Positions 32,623 through 41,334 of a stretch of DNA of 41,777 nucleotides are shown here, in pieces. Source of the stretch: Glacieibacterium sp964246975 (lineage in GTDB: Bacteria > Pseudomonadota > Alphaproteobacteria > Sphingomonadales > Sphingomonadaceae); the NCBI GenBank assembly GCA_964246975.1, contig CAXTSL010000015.1, forward strand, positions 1-41,777. Reading direction: 5' to 3'. Numbering within the stretch: position 1 is the stretch's first letter; every line of letters starts with the position of its first letter. The notes below the pieces were generated by a model. The model ran no database searches, was not told the origin of the DNA, and worked only from the letters and a program-made list of their open reading frames with translations. Position numbers and translations under genes: made by a program.

Positions 32623-33228
32623 CTACAGCGGCACTTTCTTCAGCGCGCGGGTGAAGTTCAGATAGCCCGCGTTGATCCCCAGACGCACCCCGACGCCGAG
32701 CTTGATCGGCACCAGCACGACATCGTCGCGCTGGAGATAATTGACGCCAAAGCCGCCGACAAAGAAAGCCTTGCCCTCGGCGGCCGGGTAGCGGCGGTAC
32801 AGGTCGGCGCTGTCGTTGAGATTATAGACGAGGATGAAGGTCCGCGACGCGTCCGCGCCCGCATCGAAGCCGACCGACGGCCCCGTCCAGAACACCGGGG
32901 CCTGGCCCTCGACCTTGTGGAACAGCGTGCCCGAGCCATAGCGCACGCCGACGACGAACGCGCCGCCCGCCTCGCGCCCGACGATGTACGCATTGGGTTC
33001 GCCGCGTTCGCGGAACACCCGCTCGACCGCCTCGCCGAGCCCTTTCGCGCCGCGCCCGAAGACATCCTCGGCAGCGCTCAGCACGTCCTTCTGGCGGTAG
33101 GTGCCATCGGGGTTGGCGGGGGCCGATGCAGGGGTGGCGGCGGCACTTGTCGGGCGCGCCGCGTCGGTGGTGCAGGCGGCGAGCGCCAGCGCGGCGGTCG
33201 CGAGGGTCAGCATGAGGATCGGGCGCAT
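32623..33228 (-). CDS. EipA-like (DUF1134) envelope lipoprotein
   Basis: 201 residues. The N-terminus MRPILMLTLATAALALAAC ends in a lipobox (LAAC, Cys19), so a lipoprotein is likely. The DUF1134 region has TYRQKDVLSAAEDVFGRGAK, PNAYIVGREAGGAFVVGVRY, FHKVEGQAPVFWTGPSVGFD, TFILVYNLND and DVVLVPIKLGVGVRLGINAG. The best-studied member, EipA of Brucella, is needed for envelope integrity; a similar role here is inferred from family. GGAGA lies seven bases before the ATG at 33228. It converges with the exonuclease gene and diverges from ugd. Confidence 0.88.
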   Translation of the reverse strand: MRPILMLTLATAALALAACTTDAARPTSAAATPASAPANPDGTYRQKDVLSAAEDVFGRGAKGLGEAVERVFRERGEPNAYIVGREAGGAFVVGVRYGSGTLFHKVEGQAPVFWTGPSVGFDAGADASRTFILVYNLNDSADLYRRYPAAEGKAFFVGGFGVNYLQRDDVVLVPIKLGVGVRLGINAGYLNFTRALKKVPL

Positions 33229-33347
33229 GGCAGTTCTCCGCTCTGACGCCCCCACATCCGTGTAGCGCGCTCCAGCGTCCGCTCCAACCTTCCCTTCTCC
33301 GGAACCGCCTGCTAATCGGCGCGCGGCGCGCAAAGAGGGGCGAATGA

Positions 33348-34649
33348 ATGCAGGTTGCAATGATCGGTGCGGGCTATGTCGGGCTCGTGTCGGGAGCGTG
33401 CTTCGCCGATTTCGGGCATGACGTGGTCTGCGTCGACGTCGATCCGGGCAAGATCGAGCGGCTCCGCACCGGCATCATGCCGATCTACGAGCCCGGCCTG
33501 AGTGACCTCGTCGCGGCGAACGTTCGCGCCGGACGGCTGAACTTCACCACCGATCTTGCCGAGGGCCTGGCCAAGGCCGAGGCGGTATTCATCGCGGTCG
33601 GCACGCCGTCGCGGCGCGGCGACGGCCATGCCGATCTCAGCTATGTCCACGCCGCCGCCAAGGACATCGCCGCCGCGCTGTCGCGCTACACCGTCATCGT
33701 CACCAAATCGACCGTCCCCGTCGGCACGGGCGACGACGTCGAGCGGCTGATCCGCGAGGCCAATCCGGCGGCCGAATTCGCCGTCGTCTCGAACCCCGAG
33801 TTCCTGCGCGAAGGTGCGGCAATCCAGGACTTCAAGCGCCCCGACCGCATCGTCATCGGCACCGACGATACGCGCGCGCGCGCCGTGATGACCGAGCTGT
33901 ATCGCCCGTTGTTCCTCAACCATTCGCCGCTGCTGTTCACCGCGCGCCGTACCGCCGAGCTGATCAAGTATGCCGCCAATGCGTTTCTGGCGACCAAGAT
34001 CACCTTCATCAACGAGATCGCCGACCTGTGCGAGGCGGTCGGTGCGGATGTTCAGGACGTGTCGCGCGGCATCGGCCTCGACAACCGCATCGGTTCCAAG
34101 TTTCTCCATGCCGGGCCGGGCTATGGCGGGTCGTGCTTTCCCAAGGATACGCTGGCGTTGGTCAAGACCGCGCAGGACTTCGGTTCACCGATGCGGATCG
34201 TCGAGACCGTCGCGGCGGTCAACGACAACCGCAAGCGCGCGATGGCGCGCAAGGTCGTCGCGGCATGCGGCGGCGAGGTGCGCGGCAAGACCGTCGCTGT
34301 TCTCGGCCTGACCTTCAAGCCCAACACCGACGACATGCGCGATTCACCCGCCATCGCGATCATCCAGGCGCTGCAGGACCAGGGAGCGGCGATCCGTGCC
34401 TATGATCCCGAGGGCGTCGAGCAGGCTAAGCTCGTTTTAACCGACGTGGTTTATGCTAACGACCCCTACGACTGCGTTACGGGGGCCGAGGTTGCGGTCC
34501 TCGTCACCGAATGGGATGCCTTCCGTGCCCTCGACCTCGACCGCATGAAGGCCGTCATGGCGCAACCGTCGATCGTCGATCTGCGCAACGTCTACCGCCC
34601 CGAGGAAGTGCGGCGGCGCGGCTTTTCGTACGACAGCGTCGGGCGTTGA
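33348..34649 (+). CDS. ugd: UDP-glucose 6-dehydrogenase
   Basis: 433 residues. It oxidises UDP-glucose twice to UDP-glucuronate, a precursor of exopolysaccharide and glycolipids. The NAD-binding GAGYVGLVSGACFADFGHDV opens the protein. FIAVGTPS, STVPVGTGD and EFLREGAAI follow. The catalytic Cys263 is in GYGGSCFPKDT, and the dimerisation helix LIKYAANAFLATKITFINE and the C-terminal NAD/UDP domain (LTFKPNTDDMRDSPA) are intact. No exopolysaccharide genes are adjacent. Confidence 0.95.
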   Translation: MQVAMIGAGYVGLVSGACFADFGHDVVCVDVDPGKIERLRTGIMPIYEPGLSDLVAANVRAGRLNFTTDLAEGLAKAEAVFIAVGTPSRRGDGHADLSYVHAAAKDIAAALSRYTVIVTKSTVPVGTGDDVERLIREANPAAEFAVVSNPEFLREGAAIQDFKRPDRIVIGTDDTRARAVMTELYRPLFLNHSPLLFTARRTAELIKYAANAFLATKITFINEIADLCEAVGADVQDVSRGIGLDNRIGSKFLHAGPGYGGSCFPKDTLALVKTAQDFGSPMRIVETVAAVNDNRKRAMARKVVAACGGEVRGKTVAVLGLTFKPNTDDMRDSPAIAIIQALQDQGAAIRAYDPEGVEQAKLVLTDVVYANDPYDCVTGAEVAVLVTEWDAFRALDLDRMKAVMAQPSIVDLRNVYRPEEVRRRGFSYDSVGR

Positions 34650-34675
34650 CGCCATGCCTTTGGCCCCGCTATAGC
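34646..34675 (+). promoter_or_regulatory. Promoter of tRNA-Ser(GCU)
   Basis: TTGACG (34646-34651), an 18-base spacer and TATAGC (34670-34675), ending 14 bases before the mature tRNA. The -35 overlaps the ugd stop codon. Confidence 0.5.
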
Positions 34676-34689
34676 CGCCGTCCGCGTCG

Positions 34690-34781
34690 GGAGTCGTGGG
34701 TGAGTGGCTGAAACCAGTAGTTTGCTAAACTGCCGATCTGGGTAACTGGATCCGAGGGTTCGAATCCCTCCGACTCCGCCA
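34690..34781 (+). tRNA. tRNA-Ser, anticodon GCU
   Basis: 92 nt with encoded CCA. The acceptor stem GGAGTCG pairs fully with CGACTCC before G-CCA. The anticodon arm is GTAGT-TTGCTAA-ACTGC with GCT at the anticodon positions. The T arm is GAGGG-TTCGAAT-CCCTC. The long variable arm (about CGATCTGGGTAACTGGATC) is that of a class II tRNA, as expected for serine. It reads AGC and AGU codons. It lies between ugd and the queuosine transporter with no sign of an integrated element on either side. Confidence 0.95.
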
Positions 34782-34794
34782 GCCGCTTGCGGCT
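34781..34794. terminator. Short hairpin after the tRNA gene
   Basis: AGCCGC-TT-GCGGCT starts at the last base of the tRNA's CCA and lies before the convergent transporter stop at 34809. There is no T-tract. It may help end both transcripts. Confidence 0.3.
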
Positions 34795-34808
34795 CTGCCA
34801 ACGCCGTA

Positions 34809-35543
34809 TCAGACCTTCGCCTTGAACGGGTTGAAGTCGGTGCCCGTGTCGTAAACGTCGAGGCCCTCGGCGCGCTTGAAGAAGGCGACGACGCGGTAGG
34901 TGACGGGGGTCAATGCGACTTCCCACAGGACCTTCAGGACGTAGTTGGTGAACAGCACTAGCGCGACGCGGTCGGGTTCCCAGATGCCGAGAAACGCGAC
35001 GGGGTAGAAGATCAGACTGTCGACGCCCTGACCGACCACCGTCGAGCCGATGGTGCGGGTCCAGAGCCGCTTGCCGCCGGTCCACACCTTCATCCGCGCC
35101 AGCACGAAGGCATTGGCAAACTCGCCCGCCCAGAACGCGAGGATCGACGCGAAGAAGATGCGTGGCGTGTTGCCGAACACCTCGGCGAGTGCCGGCTGGC
35201 CGCTCCACCCGGGCGCGGGCGGCATCGCTACCACCACCCAAGCCATGGCGGCGGCGAAGACCGACGCCGCGAAACCGACCCAGACGACGCGGCGGGCGCG
35301 GGCATAGCCATAGACCTCGGTGAGCACGTCACCGAGGACATAGCCCAGCGGGAAGAACAATATCCCCGCTCCGAAGATCACCTCGCCGACGACCGGAAGC
35401 GTCAGCGCCGCCTGCTTGCCCGCGCCGATCAGGTTCGAGCAGATCAGGATCGCGACGAACGCCGCCATCGCGAAATCATAGTAGCGCAGCTGGCGACCCG
35501 TCAGTGCGTCGGCGTCGACCTTGCGCAGTCCGTCGTCGCTCAT
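34809..35543 (-). CDS. yhhQ: Queuosine precursor transporter (YhhQ/QueT-like)
   Basis: 244 residues with about six membrane helices. Family landmarks are the YDFAMAAFVAILICSNLIGA opening helix, FGAGILFFPLGYVLGDVLTE (with the conserved Asp and Glu of this transporter family), VYGYARARRV, EFANAFVLARMKVWTGGK, WTRTIGSTVVGQGVDSLIFY and WEVALTPVTYRVV. It imports preQ0/preQ1-type precursors for tRNA queuosine. I looked for a preQ1 riboswitch in the 133-bp leader and did not see one. GGGGG a few bases before the ATG is the only ribosome-site candidate. The product may save the cell de novo queuosine synthesis. Confidence 0.9.
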   Translation of the reverse strand: MSDDGLRKVDADALTGRQLRYYDFAMAAFVAILICSNLIGAGKQAALTLPVVGEVIFGAGILFFPLGYVLGDVLTEVYGYARARRVVWVGFAASVFAAAMAWVVVAMPPAPGWSGQPALAEVFGNTPRIFFASILAFWAGEFANAFVLARMKVWTGGKRLWTRTIGSTVVGQGVDSLIFYPVAFLGIWEPDRVALVLFTNYVLKVLWEVALTPVTYRVVAFFKRAEGLDVYDTGTDFNPFKAKV

Positions 35544-35676
35544 CGCTCAACCCCCAGTCGTTACGGCAATTGAGCATTGTCGGCGTACGCGTGCAATCAG
35601 GCACGGTCGGCGGACTGGCTCATGCCTGCCCGGCAGGAAGGCGGACCGTCAGAGCCTATCAATGACGTAGCGTCGC

Positions 35677-37578
35677 TTAACGAAGCCCGAGCGGTCCCGC
35701 GAGGCGTGCCAGCCAGGTCTCGGCCGCCGTCGCATTGGCGGCGCGCGGCATGGTCAGGCCCGAGCAACCAAGGCAGTGCGCCTGGATCGTCGCGCCGCCC
35801 GCCACCGCCTGGGCCTCGCCGACGGCGGCGAGGATGCGCAAACGCGACAACTGCGTCGCGCGCGCGAACGGGTCGCGCGCCCCGCTGACGAACGCCTGCG
35901 CGTCGTCGCTGCCGTCGTCGGCACCGAACAGGCTGGCGACGAGCTGGCCGAGCAGCGGGGCCGCCTTCTCGACATCGACGGTGCGCGTGTCGGCGGGGAG
36001 CTTCGCCCGCTTCGCCGCCGCCGCGATGGCGGTGTCGAGCCCGCCGAGGCGATCGACGAGCTTGAGCTCGACGGCGGTGTTGCCCGCCCAGACGCGGCCT
36101 TGGCCGATCTCGTCGACACGCCCCACGGGCAGCTGGCGCGCCTTGGCGACGAGGCCGGTGAAGCGGCGATAGATGTCCTCGACCGAGTCCTGCAGGATGA
36201 GACGCGTCTCGGGCGTCAGGCCACGGATCACGTCGGGATCGCCCGAGTATGGCGTCGACTTAACCCCGTCGGTACCGATGCCAAGCGCCTTAAGCGAGCG
36301 ATTGAAGGTCGGGATGACCGCGAACACGCCGATAGACCCGGTGATCGTCGAGGGCTGCGCGACAATCTCGTCGGCGGCGGTGGCGACCCAATAGCCCCCC
36401 GATGCCGCGACCGGCCCGAACGACGCGACGATCGGCAGGCCCTTGAGCCGCGCTTCCATCAGCGCCTCGCGGATGCGCTCCGACGCCAGCACCGAACCGC
36501 CGGGCGAGTCGATCCGGACCACCAGCGCCTTGATATCATCGTTGGCGACCGCCTTGTCGATCTGCGCCGCGATGGTGTCGCCGCCCGCGCTGCCGCGCGG
36601 CGCGTCGCCGTCGACGATGGTCCCCGCGACATAGACGATGCCGATCGCCTTGCCGCTGCCGCTGGCCTTGGTCGCGGCGCGGTAGGCGGGCAGCTTGACG
36701 GCGTTGAACGAGCCCGGGCGGCTGTCGGTGCCGTCGCCGACGATCTTGGCGATCATCCGGCCGAAGTCGGCGCGGCTGCCGATGCGGTCGACGAGACCGG
36801 CCTTGAGCGATGCGGCGGCGAAATCGCCCCCGGTGGCCGCGACGCGCGCCGGCAGGTTCGCCAGGAAGGCGTTGACGTCTGCCCCATGCCGCGCCGCCGC
36901 GACATCGACCGCATAGGTCCGCCACAGCGAGTCGACGAGCGTTTGCTCGGCCGCCTTGGCCTCGGGCGACGCCTCGCTGCGCGTGTAGGGCTCGACCGCC
37001 GACTTGTAGGTCCCGACGCGAAAGACGTTGACGTCGACGTCGAGCTTGTCGAGCGCCTTGCGGAAGTACAGGTTCGGCCCGCCGGGGCCGCTGAGCAATA
37101 CGCCGCCGAGCGGATTGACCCACGCCTGCGTCGCCTGGGCGGCAAGGTAATAGCCATCGTCGGTGTACGCGGTGGCATAGGCATAGACGGGCTTGCCCGC
37201 CGCCTTGAAGGTCCGGAGCGCGGTGCCGATCGACTGGAGATTGGCCTCGCCGGCACCGAGAAAGGCATCGAGGTCGAGAACGATCAGCTTGATCCGGCTG
37301 TCGCCGCGCGCTGTGTCGATGGCGGCGATGACATCGCGGACCTGCACTTCCTGCTGATTGCGGACGCCGCTGAACGCGCTGAACGGCGAGCCTTCGGTCG
37401 ATTGCTCGACGACCGCGCCGTCGAGGTCGAGCACCAGCGCTGCGCCCGAGGGGACGGCGAGCGGCGCGCGGGTGTGGAGCGCCGCCCACAGGCCGACGAA
37501 GAACAGCAGCAGCAGGAGGAGGACCATCAGGTCCTTAACCCCCACGAGGAACGACCACGCGCCGCGCACGAATGCCAT
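35677..37578 (-). CDS. sppA: Signal peptide peptidase SppA, 67-kDa type
   Basis: 633 residues. A membrane-anchored serine protease that digests cleaved signal peptides. The N-terminal helix is LMVLLLLLLFFVGLWAALH. Like the E. coli enzyme it has two SppA domains. The catalytic Lys192 is in RVGTYKSAVEPYTR in the N-terminal domain and Ser393 is in VAASGGYWVATAADEIVAQ in the C-terminal one, a split Ser/Lys dyad. RIDSPGGSVLASERI is the substrate-site signature. It follows the TelA pair on the same strand with 88 bp between. Confidence 0.94.
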   Translation of the reverse strand: MAFVRGAWSFLVGVKDLMVLLLLLLFFVGLWAALHTRAPLAVPSGAALVLDLDGAVVEQSTEGSPFSAFSGVRNQQEVQVRDVIAAIDTARGDSRIKLIVLDLDAFLGAGEANLQSIGTALRTFKAAGKPVYAYATAYTDDGYYLAAQATQAWVNPLGGVLLSGPGGPNLYFRKALDKLDVDVNVFRVGTYKSAVEPYTRSEASPEAKAAEQTLVDSLWRTYAVDVAAARHGADVNAFLANLPARVAATGGDFAAASLKAGLVDRIGSRADFGRMIAKIVGDGTDSRPGSFNAVKLPAYRAATKASGSGKAIGIVYVAGTIVDGDAPRGSAGGDTIAAQIDKAVANDDIKALVVRIDSPGGSVLASERIREALMEARLKGLPIVASFGPVAASGGYWVATAADEIVAQPSTITGSIGVFAVIPTFNRSLKALGIGTDGVKSTPYSGDPDVIRGLTPETRLILQDSVEDIYRRFTGLVAKARQLPVGRVDEIGQGRVWAGNTAVELKLVDRLGGLDTAIAAAAKRAKLPADTRTVDVEKAAPLLGQLVASLFGADDGSDDAQAFVSGARDPFARATQLSRLRILAAVGEAQAVAGGATIQAHCLGCSGLTMPRAANATAAETWLARLAGPLGLR

Positions 37579-37666
37579 ATGTTCTGCGTCCTAACTCAAG
37601 CTGCGGCGGTCATAGCGGCTCGCGGCCCGGTCGCGAAACGCCAAGTCGTCGCGCGGCTCCCGCAGG

Positions 37667-38389
37667 TCACGTTCCGACATCGCCGTCCTTGTAACGGTTT
37701 TCGAGAAACTTGCCCTGGATCAGGAAAGCGTCGCGGTCGCCGGCCGCGAGGCTGTCCGAGACCCGCGCCAGTTCGCCGTCGACGGTCTTGAGGCCGTCGA
37801 CGAGGCGGCGCTCGATGCTCGGGCCGCCGTCGCTGTCGGGCAGCGTGCGGAGCGCGGGCGGTACTGCGGCATAGCGCTCGACGAGTTCGGGGAGGTGGGT
37901 GTTGAGCAGGCGGCTGATGTCCTGCGCCAACGGGTCCATCTCGGGCACCTTGGCGAGCTGCGGGCCGATCGTCGCGAGGCGCTCCGAAATCCGGTCGAGG
38001 GTGGGCGCGGCGAGGCGCGGCAGGTCGCGGCGGCGCTGGTCGAGCCACGCCTCGGTGCGCCCCGGCAGCACGGCGGGCGCGGCCTTCTTGAGCTCGGCGG
38101 GCGCGATCTCGCGCATTAGCGGGGCCGATGCGGCGATGATCATGCACATCGGCAGCAGCAGCGCGGCGAGGAGGAAGCCGACGATGCCGATGCCGCCGAC
38201 GAACAGCGAATAGGCGAGCAGCCCGGCCAGCAGCACCGCGCCCGCGATCATCGCCCGCCGCGCGCGCCGCCCGGCGTTGGTGACGGTGCGGCGGATCGTC
38301 CGCGTCGCGGCCCCGCGCCCGATGCCGCCGGGCAGCCGGTCGAGCACCTCGTCGAAGCGGGCGATGGCACGGTCGACATCGCGCGCCAT
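37667..38389 (-). CDS. Membrane protein partnered with TelA (XpaC-like position)
   Basis: 240 residues. After a basic N-terminal segment (MARDVDRAIARFDEVLDRLP) are two adjacent hydrophobic segments, MIAGAVLLAGLLAYSLFVGG and IVGFLLAALLLPMCMIIAAS, then a soluble helical C-terminal domain of about 140 residues. It starts one base after the telA stop, so the two are coupled. In many bacteria TelA genes are paired with XpaC-type two-helix membrane proteins; this gene has the same place and topology but I cannot confirm XpaC homology by eye. A membrane partner of TelA is inferred. Confidence 0.72.
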   Translation of the reverse strand: MARDVDRAIARFDEVLDRLPGGIGRGAATRTIRRTVTNAGRRARRAMIAGAVLLAGLLAYSLFVGGIGIVGFLLAALLLPMCMIIAASAPLMREIAPAELKKAAPAVLPGRTEAWLDQRRRDLPRLAAPTLDRISERLATIGPQLAKVPEMDPLAQDISRLLNTHLPELVERYAAVPPALRTLPDSDGGPSIERRLVDGLKTVDGELARVSDSLAAGDRDAFLIQGKFLENRYKDGDVGT

Positions 38390-38390
38390 G

Positions 38391-39614
38391 TCAGCCCTCC
38401 AGCGCCGCGAACGCCGGCGCGGCGCTGGTCAACGCCTTGTTCGACGCCCCTTCGGCGCGCGCGATATAGCCGCGCGACTTGTCGACTTCGCTGGTCAGCA
38501 CGTTGACCGTCGTCTTCATCGACTCGAGCGCCTGGAGCTTGAACGTGTCGATCGCGTCCATCGTCGTATAGATGTTCTGGAAGGCACGCTGCAGCGTCGC
38601 GATCGGGATCGTCGAGCTGGCCGCCTGCTGGTGGATGATGCCGGTCTGGGTCTTGAGCAGCTCGCCGGTCGAATCGATCATTCCCGCCGTCGTCGTGTTG
38701 AGCGCGGTAATCTGCTCGAGCACGAGCTTCTGCGCGGTCAGCGCCTGCGCGACGGTGACGGCGGTCCGCAGCGCCGCGACGGTCGTCGTCGAAGCGCGAT
38801 CGACGCCCTTGACCAGCTCGATGTTATTCTTCTTGACGAGATCGAGCGCGAGATAGCCCTGCACGCTGACCGCCATCTGGGTCAGCAGGTCGGTGGTGCG
38901 CTGGCGGATGTAGAACAACGCCGATTCGCGCAGCGCCTTGGCCTTGGCTGGCTCGGAATAGTCGAGTTCGGCGGCCTTGGCCTCGATCTTGGCGTCGAGC
39001 GTCTTCGAGACGTGGATCATCTGCTCGAGCTTGCCCATCGTCTTCCACAGATTGGCGCGCTCGAGGTCGACGGCGGCGTTGTCGTGCAGGAGCTCGTCCT
39101 TGCCGCTGGCGAGGCGCGACAGGATCGCCGAGATGTTCGACTGCGCCGACTTATAGCTGTCGAAATAGCCGCGCAGCTTGCTGCCGCCGAACGGAATCAG
39201 GCCGAACAGCTTCTTCTTGCTGAGCAGGTCGCCCTTTTTGCCGGGGTCGAGGTCCTCGATCGTGGCGCGCAATTCGGTGAGGTTGGCGCCGATGCCGGTG
39301 TCGCGGTCCATCGCGCGGACGGGGCGGTCGAGGAAACGGTTCGACTGGCCTGCGGCTTCCGCAATCTCCCGCGCGCCCAAGTTGGTCAACTGATCGACCT
39401 TGGCCCCGAAGGCGGGGGATGCGGCGTCCTCGGCGATCAACTCGCCGATGAACTTGTCGACATTGGCTTCGAGCTTGGTGCGCGTCGCGTCGTCGACGGG
39501 GACGAGGCCCGACGAAGCCTCGGGCGCGATCACCGCAACCGGGGCAGGGGGCGTGAGGGTCAGCGTCGGTCCTGCGGTCGTCGTGGCGGTGGCAGTCGGG
39601 GCCTGGGTGGCCAT
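38391..39614 (-). CDS. telA: Toxic anion resistance protein, TelA family
   Basis: 407 residues, soluble, mostly helical. The N-terminus is a Thr/Pro/Ala-rich linker. The family region runs from about residue 80 to the end: LDRPVRAMD, LRATIEDLDPGKKGDL, a KKLFGLIPFG motif, ALFYIRQRTTDLLTQMAVSVQ, VDRASTTTVAALRTAVTVAQAL and QAFQNIYTTMDAIDTFK-like segments. TelA was named for tellurite resistance, but many members are linked to envelope stress, and resistance here is not proven. GGAG lies about nine bases before the ATG. The membrane partner gene begins one base after the stop. Confidence 0.9.
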   Translation of the reverse strand: MATQAPTATATTTAGPTLTLTPPAPVAVIAPEASSGLVPVDDATRTKLEANVDKFIGELIAEDAASPAFGAKVDQLTNLGAREIAEAAGQSNRFLDRPVRAMDRDTGIGANLTELRATIEDLDPGKKGDLLSKKKLFGLIPFGGSKLRGYFDSYKSAQSNISAILSRLASGKDELLHDNAAVDLERANLWKTMGKLEQMIHVSKTLDAKIEAKAAELDYSEPAKAKALRESALFYIRQRTTDLLTQMAVSVQGYLALDLVKKNNIELVKGVDRASTTTVAALRTAVTVAQALTAQKLVLEQITALNTTTAGMIDSTGELLKTQTGIIHQQAASSTIPIATLQRAFQNIYTTMDAIDTFKLQALESMKTTVNVLTSEVDKSRGYIARAEGASNKALTSAAPAFAALEG

Positions 39615-39731
39615 CGGGCAAGCTCCGGTGAGGTCGTTGCGGAAGGGGTTAGCAGATCGGAACGCGCGGCTCTACTGTGTTACGCGGGTATGTCGGGGGC
39701 GGGGGCAAAAGGTCAAGCCGGGCACGCAGCA

Positions 39732-39755
39732 ATCCTCCCCGAAGACGGGGAGGAT
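39732..39755. repeat. Perfect 10-bp hairpin with GAAGA-type loop
   Basis: ATCCTCCCCG-AAGA-CGGGGAGGAT lies in the 187-bp gap between telA and the acyl-CoA synthetase. GC-rich intergenic palindromes of this CCTCCCC...GGGGAGG type are common dispersed elements in sphingomonads (inference). A TCTTCCCCGCG..CTCCCCGCG stretch follows. It may be a terminator or a dispersed REP-like element. Confidence 0.6.
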
Positions 39756-39801
39756 GAAGGTGGGTCTTCCCCGCGCTCATCTCCCCGCGCATAACCCTGG
39801 A

Positions 39802-41334
39802 ATGACCCTCGACGACCTTCTCGCGCAGCCCTTCGGAACGCTTGCCGATCTCGTCCACCACCACGCGCTCGAAGCGCCCGAGCGCACCGCGTTCGTCGTT
39901 GGCGACGACCGCCTGGCCTACGGCGACCTCGACCGGCAGATGGACCGCGTCGCGGGGCGGCTGCAGGCGCTCGGCGTCATGCCCGGCGACCGCATCGCGG
40001 TGTGCGCTGCCACGTCGATTCCCTATGCCACCGTCTTCCTCGGCGCGCTGCGGGCAGGCGTCGCGGTCGCGCCGCTCGCGCCGTCGTCGACGCCCGAGCA
40101 GATCGCCGGGATGATCGCCGACAGCGGCGCGGCGGTGTTTTTCACCGATGCGGGTGTCGCGGCGGCGCTCGAAGGGCAATCGGTCGCCGCGCCGACGGTG
40201 CGCCTCGACACGCCCGCATTCGACGACTGGCTCGGCGACGCGCCGTTCGCGCCCGTCATCATCGCGCCGAAGTCGCCGTTCCACATCATCTATTCGAGCG
40301 GTACGACGGGGCTGCCCAAGGGCATCGTCCAGAGCCACGCGATGCGCTGGGCGCAGATCGGCACGCTCGCCAAGCTCGGCTACGGAGCCGACACCGTCGC
40401 GCTGCTGTCGACGCCGCTGTATTCGAACACGACGATGGCGACCTTCCTGCCGGCGCTGGCGGGTGGCGGGACGATCGTGCTGATGCCCAAGTTCGACGCG
40501 CTCGAGTATCTGCGGCTCGCGGAAGGCATCGGCATGACGCACACGATGCTCGTCCCCGTCCAGTATCGCCGCATCATGGCGTTGCCCGAATTCGAGCGGT
40601 TCGACCTGTCGAAGACGCGGATGAAGTTCGCCACCTCGGCCCCGTTCGCCGCGAGCCTCAAGGCCGATGTGCTGGCGCGCTGGCCGGGCGGGCTGGTCGA
40701 GTATTTCGGCATGACCGAGGGCGGCGGGACGTGTGTGCTGCTCGCGCATCTGTTCCCAGACAAGCTCCACACCGTCGGCCGCCCCGCGCCGGGGCACGAC
40801 ATCCGCCTGATCGACGACGACGGCATCGAGGTTCCGGCGGGCGCAACCGGCGAGATCGTCGGGCATGCGAGCGCGACGATGAACGGCTATCACAACCAGC
40901 CCGAGAAGACCGCCGCCGCGATGTGGACCGCCCCCGACGGGCGGCGCTTCCTGCGGACGGGCGACGTCGGTCGCTTCGACGCCGACGGCTTCCTGACGCT
41001 GATGGATCGCAAGAAGGACATGATTATCTCGGGCGGGTACAACATCTATCCGAGCGACCTCGAGGCGGTGCTGGCGCAGCATCCGGCGGTGATCGAGGCG
41101 GCGGTGGTCGGCGTGCCGTCGGAGACGTGGGGCGAGACGCCCGTGGCGTTCGCGGTGCTGCGCGACGGGACGGGCGACGTGCTGAAGGCGTGGGCCAACG
41201 AGCGGCTGGGCAAGACGCAGCGGCTGAGCGCGGTGATCGTCGTCGATGCCCTGCCGCGCAGCGCGATCGGCAAGGTGCTCAAGCGCGAATTGCGCGACGG
41301 CTGGGGTCAAACGGGCACCGTCCGGCAGTCGTAG
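39802..41334 (+). CDS. Acyl-CoA synthetase (AMP-forming, ANL superfamily)
   Basis: 510 residues. It activates a carboxylic acid with ATP as an acyl-adenylate and transfers it to CoA. Motifs in order are IIYSSGTTGLPKGIVQSHA (P-loop, about 165), EYFGMTEGGG, RFLRTGDVGRFD, DRKKDMIISGGYNIYPSDLE, and the C-terminal PRSAIGKVLKRELRD with the catalytic lysine. The substrate is not fixed by sequence: it could be a medium-chain fatty acid or an aromatic acid. A convergent FAD monooxygenase overlaps its 3' end by 28 bp, hinting at an aromatic or hydroxy-acid theme. The ribosome site is poor. Confidence 0.9.
   Translation: MTLDDLLAQPFGTLADLVHHHALEAPERTAFVVGDDRLAYGDLDRQMDRVAGRLQALGVMPGDRIAVCAATSIPYATVFLGALRAGVAVAPLAPSSTPEQIAGMIADSGAAVFFTDAGVAAALEGQSVAAPTVRLDTPAFDDWLGDAPFAPVIIAPKSPFHIIYSSGTTGLPKGIVQSHAMRWAQIGTLAKLGYGADTVALLSTPLYSNTTMATFLPALAGGGTIVLMPKFDALEYLRLAEGIGMTHTMLVPVQYRRIMALPEFERFDLSKTRMKFATSAPFAASLKADVLARWPGGLVEYFGMTEGGGTCVLLAHLFPDKLHTVGRPAPGHDIRLIDDDGIEVPAGATGEIVGHASATMNGYHNQPEKTAAAMWTAPDGRRFLRTGDVGRFDADGFLTLMDRKKDMIISGGYNIYPSDLEAVLAQHPAVIEAAVVGVPSETWGETPVAFAVLRDGTGDVLKAWANERLGKTQRLSAVIVVDALPRSAIGKVLKRELRDGWGQTGTVRQS

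Noticed and set aside
35544..35676. preQ1 riboswitch in front of the queuosine precursor transporter
   Set aside because: I could not find the short hairpin plus A-rich tail pattern of preQ1 riboswitches; a covariance-model search would be decisive.
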